Origin: Bacteroides clarus YIT 12056
GTDB taxonomy: Bacteria; Bacteroidota; Bacteroidia; Bacteroidales; Bacteroidaceae
Assembly: GCF_900129655.1 (NCBI RefSeq)
Contig: NZ_FQWK01000003.1
Coordinates: 124,001-188,000 of the forward strand
Direction: 5' to 3'
DNA length: 64,000 bases
In this document: positions 1 through 7,922 of the stretch, one piece after another
How the letters are laid out: each line of letters opens with the position of its first letter
Position numbering within the stretch: the first letter of the stretch is position 1
Translations under genes and position numbers: made by a program
Notes under the pieces: generated by a model
Database searches by the model: none
What the model saw: only the letters and a program-made list of their open reading frames with translations
Told to the model about the DNA's origin: nothing

Positions 1-1002
1 ATGCGCGGGAATACCGCTGATGCGGCATAAGGTAATGAATAAAAGGCTGACCTGACCGCAGTCGCCGTGACGGTTGTCCAATACATATTCCGGGATATTC
101 TCAATCGTGGAATATTCGCGGGCGGACGCCCAAGGGAAGTTATCGTTGACCCAGCGGAAAATACGCTTCGCCTTTAAATAAGGATTGTTTTCGCCTGCTG
201 TCAATTTGGCAGCCAGCTCATGCAGACGCGGAGAGAAAATGATATGCTTCTCCCGCTCGGCGGTATATTCCTTATAAAGAGCGGTAGCCGTATCATAGGG
301 CTGGACATCTTCCACACGCAGATTATGCCATTCTCCGCAAGACGTATATTCAAACGTCTCGGAGAATACGGTAGGCTCACCTTTCACCGCGCGCTTCTCC
401 ATATAGAGCGTACTGTGCCGGCAGTCTTGCGGAGAAAAGACATACTCCGGCTCGCTGGCAGAAATAAATTTCACGTCCGTCTGCCGGGACTGGTCTTTAC
501 GGGGATAAGGCAGCCAGCAGCGAATCATCTTTCCCGCAGGAACAGCATTGGTGTCTACCGTCAGCGTATAAGTGACGCGCATCCGTTTAGGAGCGACTAT
601 CGCTTTCTTGTCCTTCTTCACGGCGGCAATGATTTCCGGCAGGTTCTCCTTGTTCACCTGTTCGCTCCCGCTCAATGCAGTGCCTTCTTTGGCTGTTTTT
701 ATATCATAACAGGCCGAATCCACACGAAACAGATTAGGCCCGGCATTACGGAAATAGCGTTTTTCACCATCCAAGGTCATGCACTCCAAAGCATTGGACG
801 CTTCCCACCGGCGCATTTGCTCGTCCGTCACATCAGGAATATACTTTTCGATATAGTCTTTCACCTGGGCTTCCGTCAAACAGAAATCCGTAAGCAGGCG
901 TTGGTGTAAATCATCGTCCCAACTATATGGTTTGCTTTCAGGCTTCGTGCCGCAAGCGGAAGCAAGAACAAACAGGAATACGGTATATACTAATTTCCTC
1001 AT
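1..1002 (-). CDS. Transglutaminase-like lipoprotein, 3' end outside window
   Basis: The ATG at 1002 opens a frame that runs off the left edge. Its first residues (MRKLVYTVFLFVLASACG) form a lipoprotein signal with the lipobox ASAC, so the protein is probably lipid-anchored and faces the periplasm or cell surface. Near the left edge the frame reads VLDNRHGDCGQVSLLF, a transglutaminase-core motif with the nucleophilic Cys in GDCGQ. It starts 33 bp after the dipeptide epimerase gene and shares its strand, which suggests one operon acting on peptide material with the NlpC/P60 enzyme. Such domains in bacteria are often peptidases rather than cross-linkers. The substrate is not evident, and the His/Asp of the triad lie outside the window. 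Confidence 0.8.
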   Translation of the reverse strand, partial: MRKLVYTVFLFVLASACGTKPESKPYSWDDDLHQRLLTDFCLTEAQVKDYIEKYIPDVTDEQMRRWEASNALECMTLDGEKRYFRNAGPNLFRVDSACYDIKTAKEGTALSGSEQVNKENLPEIIAAVKKDKKAIVAPKRMRVTYTLTVDTNAVPAGKMIRCWLPYPRKDQSRQTDVKFISASEPEYVFSPQDCRHSTLYMEKRAVKGEPTVFSETFEYTSCGEWHNLRVEDVQPYDTATALYKEYTAEREKHIIFSPRLHELAAKLTAGENNPYLKAKRIFRWVNDNFPWASAREYSTIENIPEYVLDNRHGDCGQVSLLFITLCRISGIPAH

Positions 1003-1035
1003 GGAGAGATTTATAATTTAGGATTTATCATGCAT

Positions 1036-2208
1036 TTAAAGTTTCACGACTCCGATACCCGGCAAATCCGGCAGCGTAATCTTTCCCTTCACAACTTCCA
1101 TACCCTTGAAGCGGTCGTTGGCTATCAACAAACTGCCGTCCAAATCGGCAAAGTCCACCGCCGGAGAGAATTGCGAGGCCGCGGAAATGGCGCACGAAGT
1201 TTCGGTCATACAACCCACCATGACTTTCATGCCCAAAGCACGCGCCAGTGTCACCATTTTCCATGCCTCACGCATACCTGTACACTTCATCAGTTTGATA
1301 TTGATACCGGTAAAGGCGTCTTTCAGCCCTACTATATCCTTCAAACGTTGAATGGACTCGTCCGCGAATATCGGCAACGGGCTTTGTCCGGTTACCCACG
1401 CGATATCATCCAATTGTTCTTTAGGCATGGGCTGCTCTATCATCACAATGCCTTTCTCTTTCAGCCAGTGAATCATATCAAGCGCATAATGTTTGTCTTT
1501 CCAGCCCTGATTGGCGTCAACAGCGATGGGAAGAGCCGTCACCGAACGGATGGTCTCAATCATCTCCTTATCGTTATCACGTCCCAGCTTCACTTTCAGA
1601 ATATTGAACTGCTCGGCGCACTCTTTTGTCTTTTCACGTACCACATCGGGCGTATCGATACCGATGGTAAATGTGGTGGAAGGCGCTTTCTCCTTATCCA
1701 ATCCCCAGATTTTATACCAGGGAGCCTGCAACAATTTACCCACCAAATCATGCAAAGCGATATCCACCGCGGTTTTAGCCGCCGCATCGCCGGCAGAGAG
1801 ACTGTCTATATAGCTTAGAATATCCTCCAGCCGAAAAGGATCGGAAAACTGTCCGATAACACCCTGTACTTTCTTCAGAAAAGCCAGCACGCTATCCATC
1901 GTACCCAATTCGTGTTGCAGATAGGGCGGCATGGACGCTTCGCCATAGCCGACGATGCCGTCATACTCTATTTCGACCTGCACATCGGGAGTAGTGGTGC
2001 GCGAATAAGTAGCCACCGTAAACACATGGCGCAACTTCAATTCATACGGAAAGAAACGCAGCTTCATTTTAGGCGTAACGCCACTCTTCTTATTGATATT
2101 GAACAAAGCGGGCATTGCACCTTCACCTGCCAATACGCTATTGATAGCCATGCCCGAGCCTAATGCGGCAAAGGCGGCGGTCTTTAAAAAGTCTCTTCTG
2201 TTTTGCAT
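1036..2208 (-). CDS. Dipeptide epimerase (L-Ala-D/L-Glu epimerase), enolase superfamily
   Basis: A 390-residue enolase-superfamily protein. The muconate-lactonizing subgroup residues are visible in order: a KVKLG segment with the first catalytic Lys, DANQGW and EQP metal ligands, DES as third ligand, and IKLMK with the second Lys. The family epimerises L-Ala-D-Glu from murein to L-Ala-L-Glu so it can be degraded. The N terminus carries a twin-arginine-like signal (RRDFLKTAAFAALGSG), so export is likely. Only one base separates it from the upstream NlpC/P60 gene, an enzyme class that releases this dipeptide. Exact substrate specificity is inferred from this neighbour and from known Bacteroides homologues. 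Confidence 0.9.
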   Translation of the reverse strand: MQNRRDFLKTAAFAALGSGMAINSVLAGEGAMPALFNINKKSGVTPKMKLRFFPYELKLRHVFTVATYSRTTTPDVQVEIEYDGIVGYGEASMPPYLQHELGTMDSVLAFLKKVQGVIGQFSDPFRLEDILSYIDSLSAGDAAAKTAVDIALHDLVGKLLQAPWYKIWGLDKEKAPSTTFTIGIDTPDVVREKTKECAEQFNILKVKLGRDNDKEMIETIRSVTALPIAVDANQGWKDKHYALDMIHWLKEKGIVMIEQPMPKEQLDDIAWVTGQSPLPIFADESIQRLKDIVGLKDAFTGINIKLMKCTGMREAWKMVTLARALGMKVMVGCMTETSCAISAASQFSPAVDFADLDGSLLIANDRFKGMEVVKGKITLPDLPGIGVVKL

Positions 2209-2209
2209 G

Positions 2210-3412
2210 TCATTTATAGTATTCGTTAGTTTCCGTCGTATTTAATCCCGCTTCCTTATTTATATAAGGTAACACGCGCGTAGCAAACAGCAACCGTCCG
2301 AGATTGTACTCATCAAACAATTCGTCCGCCGGGTCGAAGCTGCTGATATGCACATCACCCTGTGAATGAATAAAACGCTTGCCGCCGATATACATGCCCA
2401 CATGCACGACACGTTCTTTACGTTCCGGGGTTGCTTTGCGGCCGAAGAATATCAAATCACCCGGCTGCAGGTTGGAGAAATCGGATGCAATGTCTATATG
2501 CTCGCCCACATAAGCCTGCTGGGAAGCATCACGTGGAATAATGATGTCGTGCATGAAAAGTATGGTACGCATGAAACCGCTGCAATCCACACCTTTCGAT
2601 GAAGTTCCCGCCCAAAGATAAGGTATTCCCATCATTGTGTGCGCCGTACGAATAATATCGGCCGCATCCTGCTTCAAGCCGGAACGCCATTTCTTCTCAG
2701 GCATGGCTATGGATTTGGAGATGTAACCCTGACGGCCGTCGGGATAGGTCACTTTGTAAAAAGCTCCTTTGCTCCCTTCCCATTTCAAACGGTTACCTGC
2801 CGCAACATCCGAAATCGTCTGTGAGGTCTGGTCCGGTTCGGAATATACAAAACCGTAATGAGCCGTCACAACAACCTTTTCCGCGCTGTTCCATGCAGCC
2901 ATTTCTTCTTTTGTCACGGGATGTACACCTACGCGGTGCACCCAGGCGATATAATCGTCGGGAGTTTGAATACGTATCCAGCCGTCGCGCTGCAACACAC
3001 GCACGGGCATTCCCATCAAGCCCTGCGTCATCATTTCCGATGAGAAATCCGGGGATACGCGCAGGTTTGCCACAGAGACATTGATAATGCCGTACGTTTT
3101 GCCTTCCAAATCCTTCCCGTCGGGAAGCACTTTGAGACAATCCATTACGGTATATCCTTTTTTTGCCAGTTCTTTCAGCAAAACAGTCTTTGCCTCCGCC
3201 GAGGTAGTAACACCGCGCAACATCACATTTTTACCGGAAAAAGAATAATCTATTTCCAACAACGCCACACGCTTATCCGGTGCGAACTGTTTTTTCAAAC
3301 TATCGGTGAGTTGCGCTACCTCTGCCGGTATATCACGGTCGCCGGATTCCGAAGCGGCTGCGCAAAGAGTTATCAAGAGAAATACTGCTAAGAATGAGGC
3401 AAACTTTTTCAT
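2210..3412 (-). CDS. NlpC/P60 (C40) peptidase with SH3b domains
   Basis: A 400-residue secreted cysteine peptidase. Residues 1-20 are a signal peptide. Roughly 105-235 form bacterial SH3-type repeats (NLRVSP, WIRIQTPDDYIAWV, YGFVYSEPD). The NlpC/P60 domain covers about 245-385, with the nucleophile in GVDCSGFMRT (Cys about 277) and the His in HVGMYIGGKRFIHS. The family cuts the gamma-D-Glu to diamino-acid bond in murein peptides and yields L-Ala-gamma-D-Glu. It is the first gene of a leftward operon with the epimerase and the transglutaminase-like lipoprotein, consistent with scavenging of cell-wall peptides. A small repeat pair (CGCCAATCAC) and the rnpB promoter lie upstream. Confidence 0.92.
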   Translation of the reverse strand: MKKFASFLAVFLLITLCAAASESGDRDIPAEVAQLTDSLKKQFAPDKRVALLEIDYSFSGKNVMLRGVTTSAEAKTVLLKELAKKGYTVMDCLKVLPDGKDLEGKTYGIINVSVANLRVSPDFSSEMMTQGLMGMPVRVLQRDGWIRIQTPDDYIAWVHRVGVHPVTKEEMAAWNSAEKVVVTAHYGFVYSEPDQTSQTISDVAAGNRLKWEGSKGAFYKVTYPDGRQGYISKSIAMPEKKWRSGLKQDAADIIRTAHTMMGIPYLWAGTSSKGVDCSGFMRTILFMHDIIIPRDASQQAYVGEHIDIASDFSNLQPGDLIFFGRKATPERKERVVHVGMYIGGKRFIHSQGDVHISSFDPADELFDEYNLGRLLFATRVLPYINKEAGLNTTETNEYYK

Positions 3413-3566
3413 GGGCTATATGCATTTGGGAGTTATTAATGTTAGCAAAGCTAACAATTTATTCCGAAAGAGATACATATTTTCAGCGTTTTTAAGAATT
3501 TACGCAAATAAAAGGCCGATAACAAACAAATCGCCAATCACTGACCGCCAATCACCAAAAAATTCC

Positions 3567-3574
3567 TATCTTTG
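3567..3574 (+). promoter_or_regulatory. -7 promoter element of rnpB
   Basis: TATCTTTG matches the Bacteroides -7 consensus TAnnTTTG and ends 6 bases before the predicted first paired base of RNase P RNA. No clear -33 TTTG is present. Just upstream the string CGCCAATCAC occurs twice. Confidence 0.75.
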
Positions 3575-3580
3575 CGGGAC

Positions 3581-3997
3581 AAAGCAGTTGGTCGGTTTGT
3601 CGCTTGCGCCCTGTGCGTATGAGGAAAGTCCGGGCAACACAGAGCATCCTACTTCCTAACAGAAAGCTGTCCGCGAGGGTAGAGTAACGTAGAAGAAAAT
3701 AACCGCCATGCTCTTCCTGAGTATGGTAAGGGTGAGAAGGTGGGGTAAGAGCCTACCGGCCTTGTGGTGACACAAGGGCTGTACGTCTTGGGAGTTGTAA
3801 GGTCATGTAAACCGACGCTATGAGAGCTGCTCGCTCCATGTCGGAGGGTAGACCGCTAAAGCCGGTATGGCAACATACGGCTCAGATAAATGACAGACAC
3901 TTCTTGAATGAAGAAGGAAGAATGAGGAATGAAGAATTCCGAAAACGACCTCTTCCGGAACAGAAGAACAGAACCCGGCTTACAGACCGACTGCTTT
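3581..3997 (+). ncRNA. rnpB: RNase P RNA (type A)
   Basis: The catalytic RNA that removes tRNA 5' leaders. Diagnostic conserved strings are present in order: GAGGAAAGTCCGGGC near the 5' end, AGAGTAACG, GGTAAGGGTGAGAAGGTG, a GTAAACC core segment, AGATAAATGACAGAC, and ACAGAACCCGGCTTA near the 3' end. The termini AAAGCAGTTGGTCGGT and ACCGACTGCTTT pair to form P1. A purine-rich stretch at 3901-3967 lies between AGACAC and ACAGAACCC, a place that is only a few bases long in E. coli; it resembles the GAATGAAGAAT repeats found elsewhere in this window. The 3' end is followed by a T-run. Confidence 0.95.
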
Positions 3998-4000
3998 TTT

Positions 4001-4083
4001 AAATTAAAAATTAAAAGTTGAGAATTGAGAAATAAAGGCCTTTCGGCCTACTGTCATTTTTCAATTCTCAATTCTCAATTTTC
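4001..4083. repeat. Inverted pair of AATTGAGAATTGAG-type repeats after rnpB
   Basis: The left arm (4001-4033) contains GTTGAGAATTGAGAAAT, the right arm (4056-4083) its near reverse complement (CAATTCTCAATTCTCAATTT). A small hairpin AGGCC-TTTC-GGCCT sits between them. The same unit occurs at 40683-40716 and 44515-44655. The structure lies between rnpB and the brkB-type gene and could end rnpB transcription. Confidence 0.8.
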
Positions 4084-4091
4084 ACTTTAGC

Positions 4092-5411
4092 ATGAACAAG
4101 CGTATCGCCACCCTTTGGAAGTTCCTGACATACGACATCTGGCGTATTACGGAAGATGAAGTCACCAAAACGACTTTTTCCTTATATAATATCATCAAAA
4201 CCATTTATCTCTGCATCAACCGCTTCACCAAAGACAGGCTTGTGAACAAGGCGTCTGCGCTGACATACAGTACCTTGCTGGCTATCGTACCCATTTTGGC
4301 CATTGTGTTCGCCATCGCACGCGGGTTCGGTTTCGACAATCTGATGGAGAGCCAAATCGTCAAAGGTTTCGGCGGTCCGTCGGAAACGACGGAGGTTATT
4401 TTCCAATTCGTCAATTCCTATTTGTCGCAAACCAAGAGCGGCATATTCATCGGGGTGGGTTTAATCATGTTATTGTGGACAGTGCTCAACCTGATTAACA
4501 ATATGGAGATTACTTTCAACCGCATCTGGCAGGTAAAGAAAGCGAGGAGCATGTACCGCAAAATCACGGACTACTTCTCCATGCTTCTGCTGATACCGAT
4601 TCTGCTGGTAGTTTCCGGCGGTCTTTCCATATTCATGAGTACCATGCTGAAGAATGTGGCTGACTTCACCCTGCTCGCCCCCATCGGTAAGTTCTTAGTC
4701 CGCCTCATACCTTTCGTTTTGACATGGTTCATGTTTACGGCACTGTACGTCTTCATGCCTAATACAAAAGTGAAATTCAAACACGCGCTGATTTCGGGAA
4801 TTCTGGCAGGTACGGCACATCAGGCCTTTCAGTTCCTTTATATCAGCAGCCAGTTGTGGGTATCCCGCTACAATGCCATCTACGGCAGCTTTGCGGCGCT
4901 CCCCATGTTTCTGCTGTGGTTGCAAATATCCTGGACCATCTGCCTCTTCGGAGCGGAACTGACGTATGCCGGACAGAACATACGGAACTTTAGTTTCGAT
5001 AAGGACGCGCGCAATATCAGCCGCCGTTACCGCGATTTTATCTCCATCCTCATCATGTCTCTTGTAGCCAAGCGTTTCGAAAAGAATGAACCGCCCTACA
5101 CTGCCGAAGACATATCCGAGGAGTGCCAGATTCCCATACGCCTGACCAACCAGACCCTGTATGAGTTACAGGAAATCAATCTGCTGCACGAAGTAGTGAC
5201 CGATACCAAAAGCCAGGACATCGCTTACCAGCCCTCTATGGACATCAACAAGCTAAACGTCGCTTTCCTGCTGGACAAACTGGACACCCACGGTTCCGAG
5301 GACTTCAAGATAGATAAGGATAAAGAATTCCACGGGCAGTGGGAAACACTGATGAAAGCACGGGAAGAGTACTACAAAAGCGCAAGTAAAGTGTTGCTGA
5401 AAGACTTATAG
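4092..5411 (+). CDS. YihY/BrkB family inner-membrane protein
   Basis: A 439-residue protein whose residues about 30-310 match the YihY/BrkB family: about six hydrophobic helices and the early motif ALTYSTLLAIVPILAIVFA. Older annotations called such proteins RNase BN, which is not supported. The last 120 residues are hydrophilic (RFEKNEPPYTAEDISEECQI) and resemble a winged-helix-like cytoplasmic tail, common in Bacteroidetes members. The gene stands alone after rnpB and converges with the nitroreductase gene, the stops being 8 bp apart. The transported or bound molecule is unknown. Confidence 0.88.
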   Translation: MNKRIATLWKFLTYDIWRITEDEVTKTTFSLYNIIKTIYLCINRFTKDRLVNKASALTYSTLLAIVPILAIVFAIARGFGFDNLMESQIVKGFGGPSETTEVIFQFVNSYLSQTKSGIFIGVGLIMLLWTVLNLINNMEITFNRIWQVKKARSMYRKITDYFSMLLLIPILLVVSGGLSIFMSTMLKNVADFTLLAPIGKFLVRLIPFVLTWFMFTALYVFMPNTKVKFKHALISGILAGTAHQAFQFLYISSQLWVSRYNAIYGSFAALPMFLLWLQISWTICLFGAELTYAGQNIRNFSFDKDARNISRRYRDFISILIMSLVAKRFEKNEPPYTAEDISEECQIPIRLTNQTLYELQEINLLHEVVTDTKSQDIAYQPSMDINKLNVAFLLDKLDTHGSEDFKIDKDKEFHGQWETLMKAREEYYKSASKVLLKDL

Positions 5412-5419
5412 CGATGCCA

Positions 5420-5959
5420 TTAATAATGGTTGTACGAAACAACCTTATCTTTGGATTTTCTTGATTTCTTCCGTTTATCTTTCGCCGGATAACCTATCGT
5501 TATGTCAAGCAACAGACGCTTATTGGCGGGAATGCCCGTAAGCTTCTTAATCTCCTTTTCATCGAACCAGCCCAAGATACACGAACCCAGCCCCTCGCTC
5601 TCGGCAGCCAGCGTGATATGGGCGGTAGCAATACCGATATCTATCAGGGGGAAATACTTGTCCTTAATCTTAGCGCCCAAGAAAGAAGTGATATTCATCG
5701 ATTCTTCCACAACCAGAATATGTACCGGAGCGTCTTTGGCAAACTTATTCATCCCCAACCCGGCAGTAGCCTTACCCACTTTTACCGACAGCTCCGGGTC
5801 TGTGATTACCACAAAACGCCACGGCTGGGCATTGCAAGCCGAAGGCGACAGCCGGGCCGCTTCCAAAATACGTTCCAACTTCTCCGGCTCTACCGCACGG
5901 GACATATCATAAGCCCGGTCGCTTTGGCGTGAAGCGACCAATTGCAAGAAATCATTCAT
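5420..5959 (-). CDS. Nitroreductase family protein
   Basis: A 179-residue FMN-dependent nitroreductase-fold protein. Visible features are the N-terminal RQSDRAYD FMN-contacting segment, SPSACNAQPWRFVVI, and the C-terminal GYPAKDKRKKSR region with late basic residues that usually bind the flavin phosphate. The family reduces nitro compounds, quinones or other electron acceptors with NAD(P)H, usually as a homodimer. It is at the short end of the family. Upstream (5962-6068) is an inverted pair of TTATGAGTTATAAG repeats rather than an obvious promoter. The physiological substrate cannot be read from the sequence. Confidence 0.88.
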   Translation of the reverse strand: MNDFLQLVASRQSDRAYDMSRAVEPEKLERILEAARLSPSACNAQPWRFVVITDPELSVKVGKATAGLGMNKFAKDAPVHILVVEESMNITSFLGAKIKDKYFPLIDIGIATAHITLAAESEGLGSCILGWFDEKEIKKLTGIPANKRLLLDITIGYPAKDKRKKSRKSKDKVVSYNHY

Positions 5960-5961
5960 AA

Positions 5962-6068
5962 TGAGTTATGAGTTATAAGTTATAAGTTATGAGTCATGAG
6001 TGGTAAATGCCTGTGCTTATAAAAAGAAAGCACCCGCGAATTATAACTTATAACTCATAACTTATAAT
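5962..6068. repeat. Inverted pair of TTATGAGTTATAAG-type repeats
   Basis: The left arm has repeated GAGTTATGAGTTATAAG units. The right arm TTATAACTTATAACTCATAA is nearly its reverse complement, so the whole can fold into a long A/T-rich stem between ribE and the nitroreductase gene. The same family is found at 29336-29402 and, as a single arm, at 53470-53505. Confidence 0.8.
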
Positions 6069-6069
6069 T

Positions 6070-6672
6070 CTATTTATATTGTATCATTCTACTGATATAC
6101 TTACCGATAATATCGAACTCGAGATTCACTACGCTACCCACCTTGAAAGCATGGAAATTGGTATGTTCGAAAGTATAAGGAATAATGGCTACCTGGAACG
6201 TGTTATCCGTAGGATTGCATACAGTCAGGCTGACGCCATTTACGGTAACGGAACCCTTATCTACGGTGATATAACCGCGCTTTGCCATTTCCTTATCAAA
6301 CTCATACCGGAACGTAAAGTAATAACTGCCCTCGGCATCCTTTATATCCACGCAAGTTGCCGTCTGGTCTACGTGTCCCTGTACAATATGTCCGTCCAAG
6401 CGGCCGTTCATCATCATGCTGCGTTCTACATTCACCTCATCGCCTACACTTAACAAGCCGAGATTGGAACGGTCTAAAGTTTCCTTCATCGCCGTCACCG
6501 TATAGGTATCATCCGTCATGCTGACCACCGTAAGGCATACGCCATTATGGGATACACTCTGGTCTATTTTTAATTCATTCACGAACGAACACTTGAAAGT
6601 AAAGTGTACATTTTCTTGGTCTTTCACCATAGCCACCAGCGTGGCGCATTCTTCTACTATTCCGGAAAACAT
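6070..6672 (-). CDS. ribE: Riboflavin synthase, alpha subunit
   Basis: Catalyses dismutation of two 6,7-dimethyl-8-ribityllumazine molecules into riboflavin and a pyrimidinedione. The 200-residue protein begins with the family's hallmark MFSGIVEE and has two lumazine-binding repeats, residues about 1-95 and 98-190; GHIVQGHVDQT marks the junction. An upstream in-frame ATG at 6711 is rejected: a -7 element at 6720-6727 puts the transcript start at about that ATG, leaving no leader, and 6672 gives the canonical N terminus. The gene stands alone. I see no FMN riboswitch in its short leader, so flavin control at this point is not supported. Confidence 0.95.
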   Translation of the reverse strand: MFSGIVEECATLVAMVKDQENVHFTFKCSFVNELKIDQSVSHNGVCLTVVSMTDDTYTVTAMKETLDRSNLGLLSVGDEVNVERSMMMNGRLDGHIVQGHVDQTATCVDIKDAEGSYYFTFRYEFDKEMAKRGYITVDKGSVTVNGVSLTVCNPTDNTFQVAIIPYTFEHTNFHAFKVGSVVNLEFDIIGKYISRMIQYK

Positions 6673-6719
6673 AAGCCTATACATTTTTAAGTTAGATACT
6701 ATCCTTATCATGGATGCGG

Positions 6720-6727
6720 CAAAGATA
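6720..6727 (-). promoter_or_regulatory. -7 element of ribE promoter
   Basis: Reads TATCTTTG on the minus strand, a full match to TAnnTTTG. It lies about 48 bp upstream of the chosen ribE start and only 9 bp from the upstream ATG, which helps decide the start codon. Confidence 0.7.
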
Positions 6728-6751
6728 CAAAAAGGGTCTCATATAGAAATG

Positions 6752-6785
6752 AAAAAAAGGAAGCTTTTCACAAAGCCTCCTTTTT
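6752..6785 (-). terminator. Hairpin terminator between phoU and ribE
   Basis: On the minus strand the hairpin GGAGGCTTT-GTGA-AAGCTTCC is followed by a run of seven T. It can end phoU-side transcription before ribE, and is also T-flanked on the plus strand. Confidence 0.8.
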
Positions 6786-7024
6786 CAGTTTTCAATAGGT
6801 ATTAGTTTTTTTTAAGGTAAAAAGATTGTTTTCAGGATAACGTTGCAAATATAGCCGCTTTTCAGGATACCAACCAAATTAAAAAACATGTCTTATAACA
6901 TCTTTTCCTTGATTCTTTTGATTTTATTATCATTTCAAAGCACTTTTCTACATCTGCAATCGTTTTCAATGGACAAATATAGGGTTATTTTCCATTAAAC
7001 ACTAAAAATATCCTAAAAAGTTAT
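6786..7024 (-). other. phoU-ribE spacer with two promoter-like -7 elements; possible small RNA
   Basis: Two minus-strand matches to TAnnTTTG (both TATATTTG) occur at 6974-6981 and 6846-6853. The second has a TTTG 21 bp upstream. A transcript from the second would begin near 6839 and meet the terminator at 6752-6785 after about 85 nt without a convincing coding frame. This is the arrangement of a small RNA gene, but no known family is recognised. Confidence 0.35.
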
Positions 7025-7720
7025 CTATTTCTTATCATTCGGATAGTGTTCGTCTGTACGTCCGCTATGTTTTAACACTTTGGCGTCGATAAAGAACACG
7101 ATTTCCTCGGCGATATTCGTAATGTGGTCACCGGAACGTTCCAGTTTACGGAACACACTGACCAGATTCAAACAGGAGAGCGCACTTTCGGGGTGCTTGC
7201 TGATATAGTCGGAAAGCACGGCAGTGGCGTTCGCGTTGATTTCGTCCAGCAGATTATCTTTGGCAAACACCGCGGTCGCCATCTCCTGACTCTCTTCCTG
7301 GAGAGCTTTTTTGGCAAGCTCCAGCATAGACAACACCTGGTTTATCATCTCTTCCAAGCGCAGCCCTTTTACCAGCTCGTTGTCCAAAACAGGTTCCTTG
7401 CAGTTTATGGCAAAGCGGGCTATCCCCTCGGCAAAGTCGCCCAAACGTTCCAGGTTCGTATTGATTTTGAGCATGGCAAGTACAAAGCGCAAGTCGATGG
7501 CGACAGGATTATAGAGGGCTATAATATCTTCTATATCACTGTCTATTTTGAGTTCAAAGGCGTTGACACGACGTTCGCGCACCAATACCTGCTGTGCCAG
7601 TTCGCGGTCTAAAGTCAGTACGGCTTCTCCTGCGCGGTCAAGCTGGTTATACACTAAAGTCCACATTTCGTCTATTTCTTTTTTCAGCAAGACGAGCTCT
7701 GATTCGATAAACTTTACCAT
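7025..7720 (-). CDS. phoU: Phosphate-signalling regulator PhoU
   Basis: A 231-residue helical protein with two PhoU repeats of about 100 residues. Acidic metal-binding motifs E/DxxxD are visible in both halves (ERLGDFAEGIA and ERSGDHITNIAEE). PhoU links the Pst transporter to the PhoR/PhoB two-component system and represses the Pho regulon when phosphate is ample. It is the last gene of the leftward pstC-pstA-pstB-phoU series, separated from pstB by about 200 bp of tandem repeats. A terminator lies downstream at 6752-6785. Confidence 0.95.
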   Translation of the reverse strand: MVKFIESELVLLKKEIDEMWTLVYNQLDRAGEAVLTLDRELAQQVLVRERRVNAFELKIDSDIEDIIALYNPVAIDLRFVLAMLKINTNLERLGDFAEGIARFAINCKEPVLDNELVKGLRLEEMINQVLSMLELAKKALQEESQEMATAVFAKDNLLDEINANATAVLSDYISKHPESALSCLNLVSVFRKLERSGDHITNIAEEIVFFIDAKVLKHSGRTDEHYPNDKK

Positions 7721-7766
7721 AATGTTTCTTCTATTTCAAAATTATCAATTCCATAATCATATCACT

Positions 7767-7922
7767 TGTTTCAACGCATGACACTGTTCGTACCAAAGGG
7801 CGGTACCGTCCGTACCAACGCATGAAACTCCCCGTACCAAAGCGTGGTACCGCTCGTACCAAAGCGTGAAACTGCTTGTACCACGGCATGGTACCGCGCC
7901 TGCCAAAGCACGGAACAGTCCG
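7767..7922. repeat. 22-bp degenerate tandem repeat, about seven units, between pstB and phoU
   Basis: Units begin CGTACCAAAGCGT or a variant. They alternate between an odd form containing GGTACCG and an even form containing GAAACT, so the true period is 44 bp. Odd units contain GTACCA-AAGCG-TGGTAC, a perfect 6-bp inverted repeat, and could form a series of small hairpins in the pstB-phoU transcript. No spacers differ enough to suggest CRISPR. Confidence 0.85.

Noticed and set aside
220-909. 229-codon plus-strand frame at the left edge
   Set aside because: Antisense to the transglutaminase-like lipoprotein gene, which has a proper signal peptide and catalytic motif.
3820-4002. 60-codon frame at 3820
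   Set aside because: It lies wholly inside RNase P RNA.
6673-6830. FMN riboswitch before ribE
   Set aside because: No RFN-element strings were seen and the leader from the -7 element to the start codon is only about 40 nt.
7767-7922. CRISPR-like array
   Set aside because: Units are 22 bp, degenerate and directly adjacent, with no unique spacers and no cas genes nearby.
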